Source of the DNA: Bacteroidota bacterium
Lineage (GTDB): Bacteria > Bacteroidota > Bacteroidia > Chitinophagales > Chitinophagaceae
DNA: 64,000 bases
Assembly (NCBI GenBank): GCA_013285595.1
Contig: JABDHF010000004.1
Span: 1-64,000, forward strand
Direction of reading: 5' to 3'
Below the pieces are notes generated by a model. It was given only the letters and a program-made list of their open reading frames with translations. It was not told the origin of the DNA and did no database searches. Position numbers and translations under genes: made by a program. The stretch's first letter is position 1; each line of letters starts with the position of its first letter. Below, piece by piece: positions 19,028-29,223 of this stretch.

Positions 19028-19849
19028 TTAGCGGCCCTGCATTGCAGAAAGCATATTGCCATATACCTGGTTCAGAACAGTTAAGTTCTTGGCAAGTAAG
19101 CCTATCTGCTCTTTCGCATTGGTTGCATCCGTAGCGCTCGATGCCATAGCATCTGATGCGTTAACGAGGCTGCTATAGAACTTGTTCATCGCTTTCAGAT
19201 GATTGTTAGCGTCAGACAATTCTACTTCGTATATCTGGTTAAGTGTACCTAAGTTCCTTGACAATACAACTACCTGGTCGTGGAACTTAGCAGTATCTTC
19301 TGCTGCTTCGTTAAATGCGCTCATTGTTTTTGAAGCGCCTACGAATGTAGTCTTCATCTGGCCTAAAGCTTCAGCAGCTTCGCGTGCACTTTGAGAGTAC
19401 GCACTTGTAGCATTTGTAACTTCAGACATGTCTTTGATCTGGTCTACAGCCTTATTGAAGTTCTGGAAGTTCTCATTCAGTCGCTTCAGGTTAGGGGTAT
19501 TGATCTGCGCTTCTTCCAACATCCTGTCGAGCGACTTTGTTGGTGGTTCACCTGGTTTAGGCAGATGGCCTGTTTTAATACCTTTCCTGTATGCTTCCAC
19601 GTGCGGGTTTTCAGTGATATCCGGGTAAAAACGCTCCCAGTAGTAATCAGCGTGAGGTGGGAGCAGGCCAAGCATCGCAAAGATAAATGCCTCAGTACAC
19701 ATCCCGGCTGTAAGCATAAGGCTTGCACCTGGCCAGTGTTGTATTTTAAAAAGGGCGCCCAACAATACTACAGAGGCTCCAAGACCAATTATCAGATTTT
19801 TAAGGTATTTACCCTGGCTGGTTTCAAAAAACAATGCTATTGGATTCAT
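19028..19849 (-). CDS. gldL: Gliding motility / T9SS motor protein GldL
   Basis: Starting at the second Met gives 273 residues beginning MNPIALFFETSQGKYLKNL; the longer frame adds 23 lysine-rich residues atypical of the family. Two membrane helices follow (about residues 18-34 and 42-62) around KIQHWPGAS. Glu53 in the second helix (MCTEAFIFAMLG) matches the membrane glutamate proposed to carry protons in the GldLM motor. The rest is a cytoplasmic domain with long amphipathic helices (residues 110-270). It lies 52 bases after gldK and 48 before gldM. Confidence 0.94.
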   Translation of the reverse strand: MNPIALFFETSQGKYLKNLIIGLGASVVLLGALFKIQHWPGASLMLTAGMCTEAFIFAMLGLLPPHADYYWERFYPDITENPHVEAYRKGIKTGHLPKPGEPPTKSLDRMLEEAQINTPNLKRLNENFQNFNKAVDQIKDMSEVTNATSAYSQSAREAAEALGQMKTTFVGASKTMSAFNEAAEDTAKFHDQVVVLSRNLGTLNQIYEVELSDANNHLKAMNKFYSSLVNASDAMASSATDATNAKEQIGLLAKNLTVLNQVYGNMLSAMQGR

Positions 19850-19901
19850 TTTGCTGATTTTTCTTTTCTTGATTATTAAAATGTAGTTATTAGCTTTTGG
19901 A

Positions 19902-21170
19902 TTATTGCCTGATTGCACGCCTGTTGGTCAATGCAGGCTGTACTTCGGTATACACGCAACGGAAGCCAATATATGCTTTAGAGGTATCTTCATATTCGTA
20001 ATCCCTGGTGCTTACCTGCAGGTAATAAGCTACGTCGCGCCAGCTGCCACCACGAACCACTTTACGTTTCATCCACTGTGCATCGCCTGGTTGGTCATTA
20101 TAAGTCACGCTAGGGTTGATATCTGCCTGCTGCTGGTAAGATCCGCCATAGTAAGCTGATTCTGTCCATTCTGATACGTTACCCGACATGTTTTTCAGGC
20201 CATAATCGTTGCTTGCATACCAATCAACAGGAACCGTGTATAGTCCGCCGTCAGCAGCGTAGTTGCCGCGTTGTGGTTTAAAGTTAGCAAGGTAACAGCC
20301 TTTTTTGTTGATGATATAAGGGCCGCCCCATGGATAAGGTGCTTCGTTACGGCCGCCGCGCGCTGCCCATTCCCACTCCTGTTCTGTAGGTAAACGGAAA
20401 CGGCTTTCAAAATATTGTCTTTCTTTCTCACGCTCTGAGCGCCACATTGCAGTACGCCAGTCGCAAAATGCATGTGCCTGTTTCCAGTTTACACCTACTA
20501 CAGGATACTTGTTAAAGCCCTGGAACCAAAAGTACTGTTGTGCTATAGGTTCGTTGAAAGAGTAGTTGAACTGGCGCATCCATACCGTTGTATCAGGGTA
20601 AGAAGGAACATTGAAATTATTAATGTATTTCACCTGCGATTCTGTAGGGTGTTGTATCGCATCTGCATAGTCGAAAGCAGAGTAGTGATATACCAGCTTG
20701 CTTTCATCAAATGTTTTCCGTCCCCAGCCAGATAATTCTGCAGGTACATACAAGGCTGAAAGCTGATCCTGCAGTTCAGGATCTTTCCAGTTGATGTGCT
20801 TGCTCATATCCAGGCGCTGCGTACCATCCGGGTTGTCTTTAAAGTTCCCCAGTATAGTATTAGCTATAGAATCTCTAACCCAGTTTGTAAACTGGCGATA
20901 TTCCTGGTTAGAGATTTCAGTAGCATCCATATAAAACCCTACAAGCTGTACGGTATGTATGGTCGCATCATTCCGGCCACGGATATCCTCATCGCTGGCG
21001 CCCATTTTATAAGAGCCTGATGGGACATATACCATGCCTATAGGCAATGGAGCCTTATACGTTGATCTTGATTGATCCCCTACCAACTGGCCATTTGACG
21101 TTGGCTGCCCGCAACTCGCAGCAAATGCCAGCAATGCGAAAGCTGAGACCTCCAGGAATGTTTTTTTCAT
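19902..21170 (-). CDS. gldK: Gliding motility / T9SS lipoprotein GldK
   Basis: The start at MKKTFLEVSAFALLAFAASC gives 422 residues with a lipoprotein signal peptide (lipobox AASC); the longer frame adds 15 residues ahead of it. The mature protein is a formylglycine-generating-enzyme/SUMF1-like fold: VYVPSGSYKMGAS near the start, MDATEISNQEYRQF, RLPTEQEWEWAARGG, MSGNVSEWTES, KVVRGGSWRDV and YIGFRCVY at the end. In GldK this fold is structural: it builds the periplasmic ring with GldN under the outer membrane. It is the first gene of the operon, with a likely promoter at 21266-21273. Confidence 0.95.
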   Translation of the reverse strand: MKKTFLEVSAFALLAFAASCGQPTSNGQLVGDQSRSTYKAPLPIGMVYVPSGSYKMGASDEDIRGRNDATIHTVQLVGFYMDATEISNQEYRQFTNWVRDSIANTILGNFKDNPDGTQRLDMSKHINWKDPELQDQLSALYVPAELSGWGRKTFDESKLVYHYSAFDYADAIQHPTESQVKYINNFNVPSYPDTTVWMRQFNYSFNEPIAQQYFWFQGFNKYPVVGVNWKQAHAFCDWRTAMWRSEREKERQYFESRFRLPTEQEWEWAARGGRNEAPYPWGGPYIINKKGCYLANFKPQRGNYAADGGLYTVPVDWYASNDYGLKNMSGNVSEWTESAYYGGSYQQQADINPSVTYNDQPGDAQWMKRKVVRGGSWRDVAYYLQVSTRDYEYEDTSKAYIGFRCVYTEVQPALTNRRAIRQ

Positions 21171-21265
21171 ACTACTGTGTATTGTTTTTGCAATTTTTGC
21201 ACCTAAAATTTTCATCCTTTTCAGTTCAGTTTACCGAACCGACGCACAATATTCAAAGTTTTTTC

Positions 21266-21273
21266 CAAAAATA
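21266..21273 (-). promoter_or_regulatory. Likely -7 promoter element of gldKLMN
   Basis: On the minus strand TATTTTTG matches the Bacteroidota -7 consensus TAnnTTTG. It would give a leader of about 90 bases before gldK. No clear -33 TTTG at ideal spacing was found. Confidence 0.4.
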
Positions 21274-21350
21274 CAAGTTTCAGCAAAAAAATGTTTGCTC
21301 CATCACTCCGGAGAAAGTTTAAAATTCATCCTGTTTTTTGCTTTTTTCAT

Positions 21351-23372
21351 TCATCTGCCCAGAAGGCTAAGTGCCGACTCTGTGCTATTTACAGGCGATA
21401 GGCAAGCCTGTTCTGTACAAACAAATATATACATTTTATCAGCAAAAAACTTTTTTTCAAGAATGGGCAATTCAGATATTTCTTTTTTAGAAGTGAGCAA
21501 AAATGATGCTGGCAGATAGTTTGCCTGCATTTCCTTCCTGCCCTCATCTGCTCCTTTTCCCGCGCAAATGATTGTTTTGCTCCCGGCCGTAGATCGCTGC
21601 ATCAGCAATGCCCAATACCCGAACGAATAGCTGTATCTCACCGCGGTATCCGCCATTTGCCGCAACATCACTTTTGAGCGCTCTATCCATTCGCTTTTTT
21701 CCATGCACATACCACATATCCACAGGTTCTGGGCCATAAATGCATTGGCCGATGGTGTTGCGCCATCATACAGGTCCACTTTGCGCACAGGTATGTCACT
21801 TTGCTGTTCCGGGGTGTAAAAGAAAAAGCCGTCTTCCCTGCTAAAATCTGTTATTACAGTGTCCGTAAGCGCTGAGGCCTTCAATACCCACTTGTTTTCT
21901 CCGGTTGCAGATGCCAGTTGCAGCATTGCCTGCACCAGGTAAGCGTAGTCATCCAGCTTGGCAGGTATTTTTGCCACTCCGCTCTTCCAGGTATGCAGTA
22001 CCCCCCCATTGGCCTCAAAGCTGTCCCGCATCCAGTCCATGTGCCCGGCTGCCAGTTTCAGGTACTTTTCTTCCCCCAGCGCCACTCCTGCCTTGCTCAA
22101 GCTTATGTTCATCAGCGCATTCCACGATAGCAGGCACTTATCATCAGTTTGCGGCCTTTCCTTTTTTGCCCGCTGTGCCAGCAGCTTATGCTTGGCTTCG
22201 TCAATGATCCTTTTCACCTCCTCCCCAGATAACCCGTTTTCAGCAGCAATTTCATCCATTTTTTTTGAAATGTGCAGTATGCTCGTCCCTTCCCAGTTTC
22301 CCTGTGGCACAAAGCCAAAATACTCCGCAGCTATCACGTTACTATCCCCAAGCACCTCCATCCACTCTTCCCATGTCCATGTATAAAATTTGCCCTCCAC
22401 CCCTTCGCTATCTGCATCCAGGGCGCAATAGTACCCTCCGCTCTTATCTTTCAGTTCATTTTCTACAAAAGCTATCGTTTCTTCTGCAATTACCTTATAC
22501 CGGACGTTTTTTGTAATACTGTACGCATCGCACAGCGAAGAGATCAAAAGTGCATTATCATAAAGCATTTTTTCAAAGTGCGGAGCCAGCCATTCCCTAT
22601 CAGTGGAGTAGCGTGCAAAGCCCCCTGCCAGCTGATCATAAATGCCCCCATCTATCATCGCATCCAGGCTTAGCAAAGCATGTTCCAGTGCCGGTTCATA
22701 CCCTGTAAAATGGTAGTGCTCCAGCAAAAAGCTTATCGCCATAGTGCCTGGGAATTTTGGGGCATTGCCAAACCCGCCTTTCTCCTTGTCTGCCTGCTTT
22801 AGCAGGCTGTCGGCTATCTTCCTGCAAGTATCTCGGTCAAATGCCTGTCCCTGCTTCACAAATGCCTTTTCTGATGCCTGTCGCAAGTGTTGTATCATCT
22901 GCTCTGCCTGCTGTGCTACTTCGTCTTGTTGCAGCCGCCATATCTCATCCATTCTGTGCAGCAATTGCGTCCACGATGGCCGGTTAAATGCAGGCCTCGG
23001 CGGATAGTAGGTACCTCCATAAAACGGAGCCCGCTCAGGTGTTACAAACACATTGAGCGGCCAGCCTCCATTACCTGCTATGGCCTGCACTGCATCCATG
23101 TACATGTGGTCCACATCAGGGTGCTCTTCCCGGTCCACTTTTATGCATACAAACCGCTCATTCATAAGCGCAGCCACTGCATCATCTTCAAAGCTCTCAT
23201 GCTCCATTACATGGCACCAGTGGCACGCCGCATAGCCGATGCTTACTATTACGGGTTTCTGTTCCGCTTTAGCTTTGGCAAAAGCCTCGTCGCCCCATGG
23301 GTACCAGTCTACAGGGTTATGGGCATGTTGCAGTAAATAAGGGCTTTGTTCGTTAATGAGTTTGTTGGCCAT
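21351..23372 (-). CDS. Thioredoxin-fold DUF255 protein (YyaL/SPATA20 family)
   Basis: The start at [20 protein letters not shown], nine codons into the longest frame, matches the family N-terminus and gives 673 residues, the usual length. Residues about 1-160 form a thioredoxin-like domain with C50-H-W-C53 ([16 protein letters not shown]) and the family blocks [11 protein letters not shown] and [10 protein letters not shown]. The rest is an (alpha/alpha)-barrel resembling N-acylglucosamine 2-epimerase or glycosidase folds ([30 protein letters not shown]). The family is widespread but its biochemical role is not settled. It is separated from gldK by 180 bases and probably transcribed separately. 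Confidence 0.9.
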   Translation of the reverse strand: MANKLINEQSPYLLQHAHNPVDWYPWGDEAFAKAKAEQKPVIVSIGYAACHWCHVMEHESFEDDAVAALMNERFVCIKVDREEHPDVDHMYMDAVQAIAGNGGWPLNVFVTPERAPFYGGTYYPPRPAFNRPSWTQLLHRMDEIWRLQQDEVAQQAEQMIQHLRQASEKAFVKQGQAFDRDTCRKIADSLLKQADKEKGGFGNAPKFPGTMAISFLLEHYHFTGYEPALEHALLSLDAMIDGGIYDQLAGGFARYSTDREWLAPHFEKMLYDNALLISSLCDAYSITKNVRYKVIAEETIAFVENELKDKSGGYYCALDADSEGVEGKFYTWTWEEWMEVLGDSNVIAAEYFGFVPQGNWEGTSILHISKKMDEIAAENGLSGEEVKRIIDEAKHKLLAQRAKKERPQTDDKCLLSWNALMNISLSKAGVALGEEKYLKLAAGHMDWMRDSFEANGGVLHTWKSGVAKIPAKLDDYAYLVQAMLQLASATGENKWVLKASALTDTVITDFSREDGFFFYTPEQQSDIPVRKVDLYDGATPSANAFMAQNLWICGMCMEKSEWIERSKVMLRQMADTAVRYSYSFGYWALLMQRSTAGSKTIICAGKGADEGRKEMQANYLPASFLLTSKKEISELPILEKKFFADKMYIFVCTEQACLSPVNSTESALSLLGR

Positions 23373-23468
23373 ACAGCAAAGGTAATAGCCATTAGCCAAA
23401 AGGGCTTAATGCACAGATAAGCAGCCCTTTTTGCCTGTAGACAGTTTACGAATTATACTTCGGTGAGA

Positions 23469-24263
23469 TTATTTCTTAACATCCGAAAGGAATAGCTCCA
23501 GCGCTGATACCATAGAGGGCGCATTTACAGCAGGCGCTTTCACATCAAGCCTCAGGCCGCTATCTTCCACAGCCTTAGAGGTAGTAGGGCCAAAAGCGCC
23601 TATCAGCGTACCATTTTGCTTAAAAGAAGGATCAAAGTCAAATAACGTCTGCACGCTGAAGGGGCTGAAGAAAACGATCATATCGTATGGAGAACTCATT
23701 ACACCGGCAATATCATTTGATACCATCCGGTACAGTGTACCTTCTGCATATTTTATGCTGTGTTTCAGCAGGTATTGGGCAATATCGTTTTTCGCGGTAT
23801 CAGATACCGGCAGTATGTATTTTTCGTTTTTATGCTTACCTATTACCTCCAGCAGGCCCGCGGTGCTGCCATCTGCCGAGAAGAAAACTTTACGCTTGCG
23901 GTACAATATAAATTTTTGCAGGTAAAGGGCCACAGCCTCGGTAATGCAGAAATATTTCATATCCTGCGATACCTTGATCTTTAATTCTTCGCATATCCTG
24001 AAGAAGTGATCTACAGCATAGCGGCTGGTAAAAATGATGGCTGTATATTCACCAATATCTATGCGCTGTTTGCGGAATTCCTTGCCACTAAGCCCTTCCA
24101 CGCGGATAAAGGCATGAAAATCCAGTTTCAGATCGTATTTTTTGGCAAGATCGAAATAAGGCGAACGGTCCGTATCCGGCCGGGGCTGGGTTATTAATAT
24201 ACTGTTGACCTTCAGCTCCTTTTTCTCAACACCCTTCTTTTTTGAATTAACAGCTTTGGCCAT
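23469..24263 (-). CDS. hemD: Uroporphyrinogen-III synthase (HemD family)
   Basis: A 264-residue protein of HemD fold. The N-terminal segment SILITQPRPDTDRSPYFDLAKK is followed by YTAIIFTSRYAVDHFF near residue 75, KYILPVSDTAKNDIAQYL near 150, and a C-terminal domain with DMIVFFSPFSVQTLF and GTLIGAFGPTTSKAVEDSG. The enzyme closes hydroxymethylbilane to uroporphyrinogen III in heme synthesis. HemD sequences diverge strongly, so assignment rests on these blocks and on the DUF4271 neighbour 53 bases upstream, a pairing common in Bacteroidota. The first ~20 residues (KKKGVEKKELK) are a lysine-rich extension. Confidence 0.82.
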   Translation of the reverse strand: MAKAVNSKKKGVEKKELKVNSILITQPRPDTDRSPYFDLAKKYDLKLDFHAFIRVEGLSGKEFRKQRIDIGEYTAIIFTSRYAVDHFFRICEELKIKVSQDMKYFCITEAVALYLQKFILYRKRKVFFSADGSTAGLLEVIGKHKNEKYILPVSDTAKNDIAQYLLKHSIKYAEGTLYRMVSNDIAGVMSSPYDMIVFFSPFSVQTLFDFDPSFKQNGTLIGAFGPTTSKAVEDSGLRLDVKAPAVNAPSMVSALELFLSDVKK

Positions 24264-24316
24264 ATTTATTAATAAGGATTATCGAACGGTTCTTACTAAA
24301 AAATGCTGATTGTGAA

Positions 24317-25192
24317 CTAGTAAAACATCAATCCTTTTACTAATAATTTCATCAATACAGCAAGTGGCAGCAATTCCGAGGCGCAAAGGTACATAAAAAA
24401 ATGAAATTTACTATACTGGAAAAACGACCCAAACACCTCCCACGAGCGTATGTACCGGTTGAGCAGCAACGCTCCGGATATGATAAAAGATATAACTACC
24501 ATCTGCTGCGCCCACTCGTGGTCGGCAAATGCCAGCACTATGATAAACGGGATAAGTGTAATACCCAGCACCTTATTAATAAGAAAAACATTGAATAAAT
24601 AATGCTCCGTTATCCCTTCTACCCTGAATGCCCAGCCGCTGAAGCGTACGGCTGTATACTTAGCTAAATAGATAAGTCCGTTACCCGCAATAAGCATGAT
24701 GATAAGCAGCGACGGCGGTATAACCCCCGAATGGTGCGGCGTAAAAAACCTTACTATGTAGTAGATGTAGGCCCCACCGGCAAAGGTAAAGAAGACATTC
24801 ATCAGAAAATTAGGAAGGCCGGAGCCTTGCAGCTGGTCTTTAAGTTGCCTGTTACTCAGCGTTGGGTTCCAGAATGCCCGCCACAGGTTTATGAAATACT
24901 TGGTGTCCATATACCGGATAACCCCCAGCATAAGGCATAAAAAGAGCAGTAAGTAGAAGTCGGCTGTTTGCGTTTCAAAAGAGTGGGGCAACTCTATATC
25001 GCTGATCACCCGCGTAGTCGCCATCATGGGGTGCATCAGCAGCAGGTGCTCGGTCAGTTGCTCGGTACCTGCCTGTAGCTTTGCACTATCCGGTAACGCC
25101 GCAATTCCATACTTGCCGGGTATTACTTTGGCATATCCATTTGAGAACAAAAAGACGGTTGCAATAACCAGGAAAATGCGAGAAAACCACAT
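24317..25192 (-). CDS. DUF4271 integral membrane protein
   Basis: Beginning at MWFSRIFLVIATVFLFSNGY (ten codons into the longest frame) gives 291 residues with a signal peptide or first helix. About six further hydrophobic helices follow (FYLLLFLCLMLGVIRYMD, FLMNVFFTFAGGAYIYYIV, LLIIMLIAGNGLIYLA, FLINKVLGITLIPFIIVLA, MVVISFIISGALLLN, and the C-terminal FFMYLCASELLPLAVLMK). DUF4271 is a Bacteroidota family of unknown function, often next to hemD as here. The C-terminal pattern WEVFGSFFQYSKFHFFMYLC is characteristic. Confidence 0.85.
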   Translation of the reverse strand: MWFSRIFLVIATVFLFSNGYAKVIPGKYGIAALPDSAKLQAGTEQLTEHLLLMHPMMATTRVISDIELPHSFETQTADFYLLLFLCLMLGVIRYMDTKYFINLWRAFWNPTLSNRQLKDQLQGSGLPNFLMNVFFTFAGGAYIYYIVRFFTPHHSGVIPPSLLIIMLIAGNGLIYLAKYTAVRFSGWAFRVEGITEHYLFNVFLINKVLGITLIPFIIVLAFADHEWAQQMVVISFIISGALLLNRYIRSWEVFGSFFQYSKFHFFMYLCASELLPLAVLMKLLVKGLMFY

Positions 25193-25332
25193 ATTGATGC
25201 ACAGCCCAACAGCCGGACACAAAATTAATCGTAAAAGTGACGCCCTCCCCTATTTTTTACCAACATGCTATTCAGATGTTCGGCGTAAATTCTAAGATCG
25301 CGCCTTTTTCATCTTTTTGATTGATTACTTTA

Positions 25333-25340
25333 TACTTTTG
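25333..25340 (+). promoter_or_regulatory. Possible -7 element ahead of the acyltransferase gene
   Basis: TACTTTTG fits TAnnTTTG, with TTTG at 25316-25319 upstream (spacing 13, shorter than usual). The start codon at 25351 would then be almost leaderless, so this is tentative. Confidence 0.3.
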
Positions 25341-25350
25341 GCTTTAGCCA

Positions 25351-26526
25351 ATGACCAGCAACATCTACAGCAAATTTCGCCGTATCACCACCAACCAGCT
25401 CTATTTCCCCGAAATAGATGGTATACGGTTTCTTGCTATAGTGCTGGTTGTGCTTTTTCATACGCACGGCTATTTTATGGGTAAATCAACAACGCCATTT
25501 ACCGACGATCCCGCATCATACCACGCAGTCAATGCTTTCCTCACCCATGGCGATCGTGGCGTGCAATTGTTCTTTGTACTCAGCGGCTTCGTCCTCTGCC
25601 TGCCATTTGCCCATCACTACCTTAACAATGGCAAAAAAATATCCCTGAAGAAGTACTACCTCCGCCGCGTCACCCGGCTAGAGCCTCCCTACTTCATTGC
25701 TATGACGGCAACCTTCCTCCTTGCCGCAGCTATGCAGGTAAAACCCCTCTCTGTGTTATTCCCAAGCTGGCTGGCATCGCTGGTATACAGCCACAATATC
25801 ATCTTCCACCGCGCACCCTTTATTACGGTTGTCGCCTGGTCGCTGGAGATAGAGATACAGTTCTACCTGCTGGCCCCTCTTTTATTCAGGCTGCTGACAT
25901 TGCATAAAATAACCCGCAGGTTCATCTTATGCGCCGCCGCTATTGCTTTCACGCTTTTGCAATGGAACTACACCCCACCTTTCATTAGCATCTACAACTT
26001 CATTCAGTACTTCCTAATCGGTATACTCCTGGCAGACGTCTACGTGAGTGGTGAAGCAGCGGAGCTAATGAATAAGCCCTCCATCATACCCACAGCCGCC
26101 ATCGCCCTTGCAGCTATCTGCTTTCTGCCCGTCCGCAGCGCTTTGTATGCCGTTTTGCTCTTTCCCTTTCTCATTGGGTTTTTCTATTACATCGTGTTAA
26201 AAAACAATGTGGTCAAAAAAATATTCAGCTACAAATTCGTCCCCATCATTGGCGGCATGTGTTATTCCATTTACCTGCTGCATTACACTATTATTTCAGT
26301 CGTCGGCAGGGTCTCGTTGCACATCCATATTACCAACTATTACCTTCCCAATCTTTTATTGCAAATTGTCTTGATAGGCATCCCGGTGCTGCTGCTATCA
26401 TCTGTCTTTTATTTTTATATCGAAAGGCCTTTTATGTCAAGCAAATGGCTCAATATGCTGATGAAAAAAGATAAAAAAGAGCGCGACGTTTATACAAATC
26501 CTATTAGCGAAGAAATGCAGAAGTAA
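25351..26526 (+). CDS. Acyltransferase family 3 (OafA/YrhL-like) membrane protein
   Basis: The 391-residue protein has about ten membrane helices. The N-terminus carries the family signature FPEIDGIRFLAIVLVVLFHT with His, followed by GDRGVQLFFVLSGFVLCLPF and the RRVTRLEPPYF segment; WSLEIEIQFYLLAPLLF lies near residue 165. These enzymes transfer acyl groups from the cytoplasmic side to sugars of O-antigen, exopolysaccharide or peptidoglycan. The acceptor cannot be told from sequence, and no polysaccharide cluster surrounds it. The C-terminus is a lysine-rich cytoplasmic tail. Confidence 0.92.
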   Translation: MTSNIYSKFRRITTNQLYFPEIDGIRFLAIVLVVLFHTHGYFMGKSTTPFTDDPASYHAVNAFLTHGDRGVQLFFVLSGFVLCLPFAHHYLNNGKKISLKKYYLRRVTRLEPPYFIAMTATFLLAAAMQVKPLSVLFPSWLASLVYSHNIIFHRAPFITVVAWSLEIEIQFYLLAPLLFRLLTLHKITRRFILCAAAIAFTLLQWNYTPPFISIYNFIQYFLIGILLADVYVSGEAAELMNKPSIIPTAAIALAAICFLPVRSALYAVLLFPFLIGFFYYIVLKNNVVKKIFSYKFVPIIGGMCYSIYLLHYTIISVVGRVSLHIHITNYYLPNLLLQIVLIGIPVLLLSSVFYFYIERPFMSSKWLNMLMKKDKKERDVYTNPISEEMQK

Positions 26527-26593
26527 CAGATACCTTAATGCTCTTTTTATATGTTAAAACGATTTCGGTTCCCGCGAATTCGTTTTTAATTTG

Positions 26594-26601
26594 TAACTTT
26601 G
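26594..26601 (+). promoter_or_regulatory. Likely -7 element of pyrG
   Basis: TAACTTTG matches TAnnTTTG and would start a leader of about 120 bases before pyrG, within an AT-rich stretch. No convincing -33 box at ideal distance. Confidence 0.45.
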
Positions 26602-26679
26602 TCCGACCGCAACAGCTACCTCCCTGATCTTATTGGCAGTATCATAACTGGAAACGGTCATTTCAAAAAGTGTGATTAA

Positions 26680-28377
<1,698 letters not shown>

Positions 28378-28532
28378 TACTATAACATTTGTCAAAAGAT
28401 AAAAAACTGTAGTTCATAACAAGAGCTACATTTTTTTTGTGTCTTTATCAATAAAACCAAGGAAAGATTGATCCTTTATATGTTATTATTCTAATTTAAC
28501 TGTAATTAATTTTTGAATCGAAAAGTACTTCT

Positions 28533-28652
28533 ATGCCTTATGACTTTTCCGCACTAAATGATAAAGAATTAGAGCAGTTTTCACGGGATATATTGAATGC
28601 TGAATTTTCTTTAGACCCCACTGGTCCAAGCGTCCCCTTGGTCCTACTATGA
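28533..28652 (+). pseudogene. 5' remnant of an Mrr-type restriction endonuclease-like gene
   Basis: An ATG opens a 39-codon frame, MPYDFSALNDKELEQFSRDI followed by LNAEFSLDPTG, then TGA. The stretch YDFSxLNDKExExxxxDIL is what I know as the N-terminus of Mrr-like restriction endonuclease and related defence proteins (from memory, not searched). After about 28 residues the similarity stops and the sequence passes into intergenic repeat-type DNA. No continuation was found in other frames. It is best read as a decayed or deleted gene start. Confidence 0.5.
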
Positions 28653-29190
28653 GGAAGCGTCCGCTTCCAAAAAATATGCAACACACCAAGTCCACAAATT
28701 TCCAGTTCAGCCAATTTCCCACTCCATTTCAACCATCCTACCTTTCCCTTAAAAATGCCCGGTAGAAATGTATCAATCACACCAACAATTCCCAAAACAC
28801 AGTTATCATAGCAGAAAGCAACAATGAAAAAACACCTATCCGCTCCCCCAAAAACGCACGAAAACCCGCACGCAGCAAGGGTTTCATTTTTGGGCCACTA
28901 TTTGATCTCAGAGCATGCAAATACCCCATGTATAGCTATGAATATACCTCAGTACAACCCATCCGGCAGAAGAACATCAACTTCCCCGTAGCAACAAGCA
29001 GCAATAAAAAAGCACGCACCCGCTCCCCCAAAAACACATAAAAAGCCGCACCCAGCCTGCATTTCAATATTCAATGAAAAAGAAAAAGCAGAGCAGCTCC
29101 GGTAAAGAAGAAATAACCTAAAGAAAAGGTAAAAATGAAAAAGATAGTCTAGCCCAATAATAGAGCTTCAGACGAAGACATAGACACCGC
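28653..29190. other. Non-coding, repeat-containing intergenic region
   Basis: No convincing gene on either strand. It contains a small hairpin (gaagcg/cgcttc at about 28654-28667) and two copies of ccgctcccccaaaaac (28840-28855 and 29020-29035), 180 bases apart, which recur three times at 55.1-55.5 kb. Frames at 28538-28795 on the minus strand have no family resemblance or start signals. Confidence 0.6.
28840..29035. repeat. Two copies of the ccgctcccccaaaaac repeat family
   Basis: The 16-base core occurs at 28840-28855 and 29020-29035, each preceded by an A-rich stretch and 'gcacc'/'cacct' bases and followed by a CCGCACxCAGC-like tail. Three more copies lie at 55163, 55351 and 55477. Confidence 0.7.
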
Positions 29191-29200
29191 CAAATAGCAG

Positions 29201-29223
29201 GTCCCCCTTTAGGGGTCAGGGGT
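29201..29223. repeat. Palindromic C/G-block repeat overlapping the murA stop codon
   Basis: The sequence ccccctttaggggtcagggg forms a small palindrome (cccct/agggg) and contains the murA stop codon. Related copies lie at 30524-30553, 30671-30703, 51456-51477 and 51527-51551. Confidence 0.6.

Noticed and set aside
28538-28795. 63- and 85-residue minus-strand frames
   Set aside because: They lie in repeat-type intergenic DNA overlapping the restriction-gene remnant, with no family resemblance.
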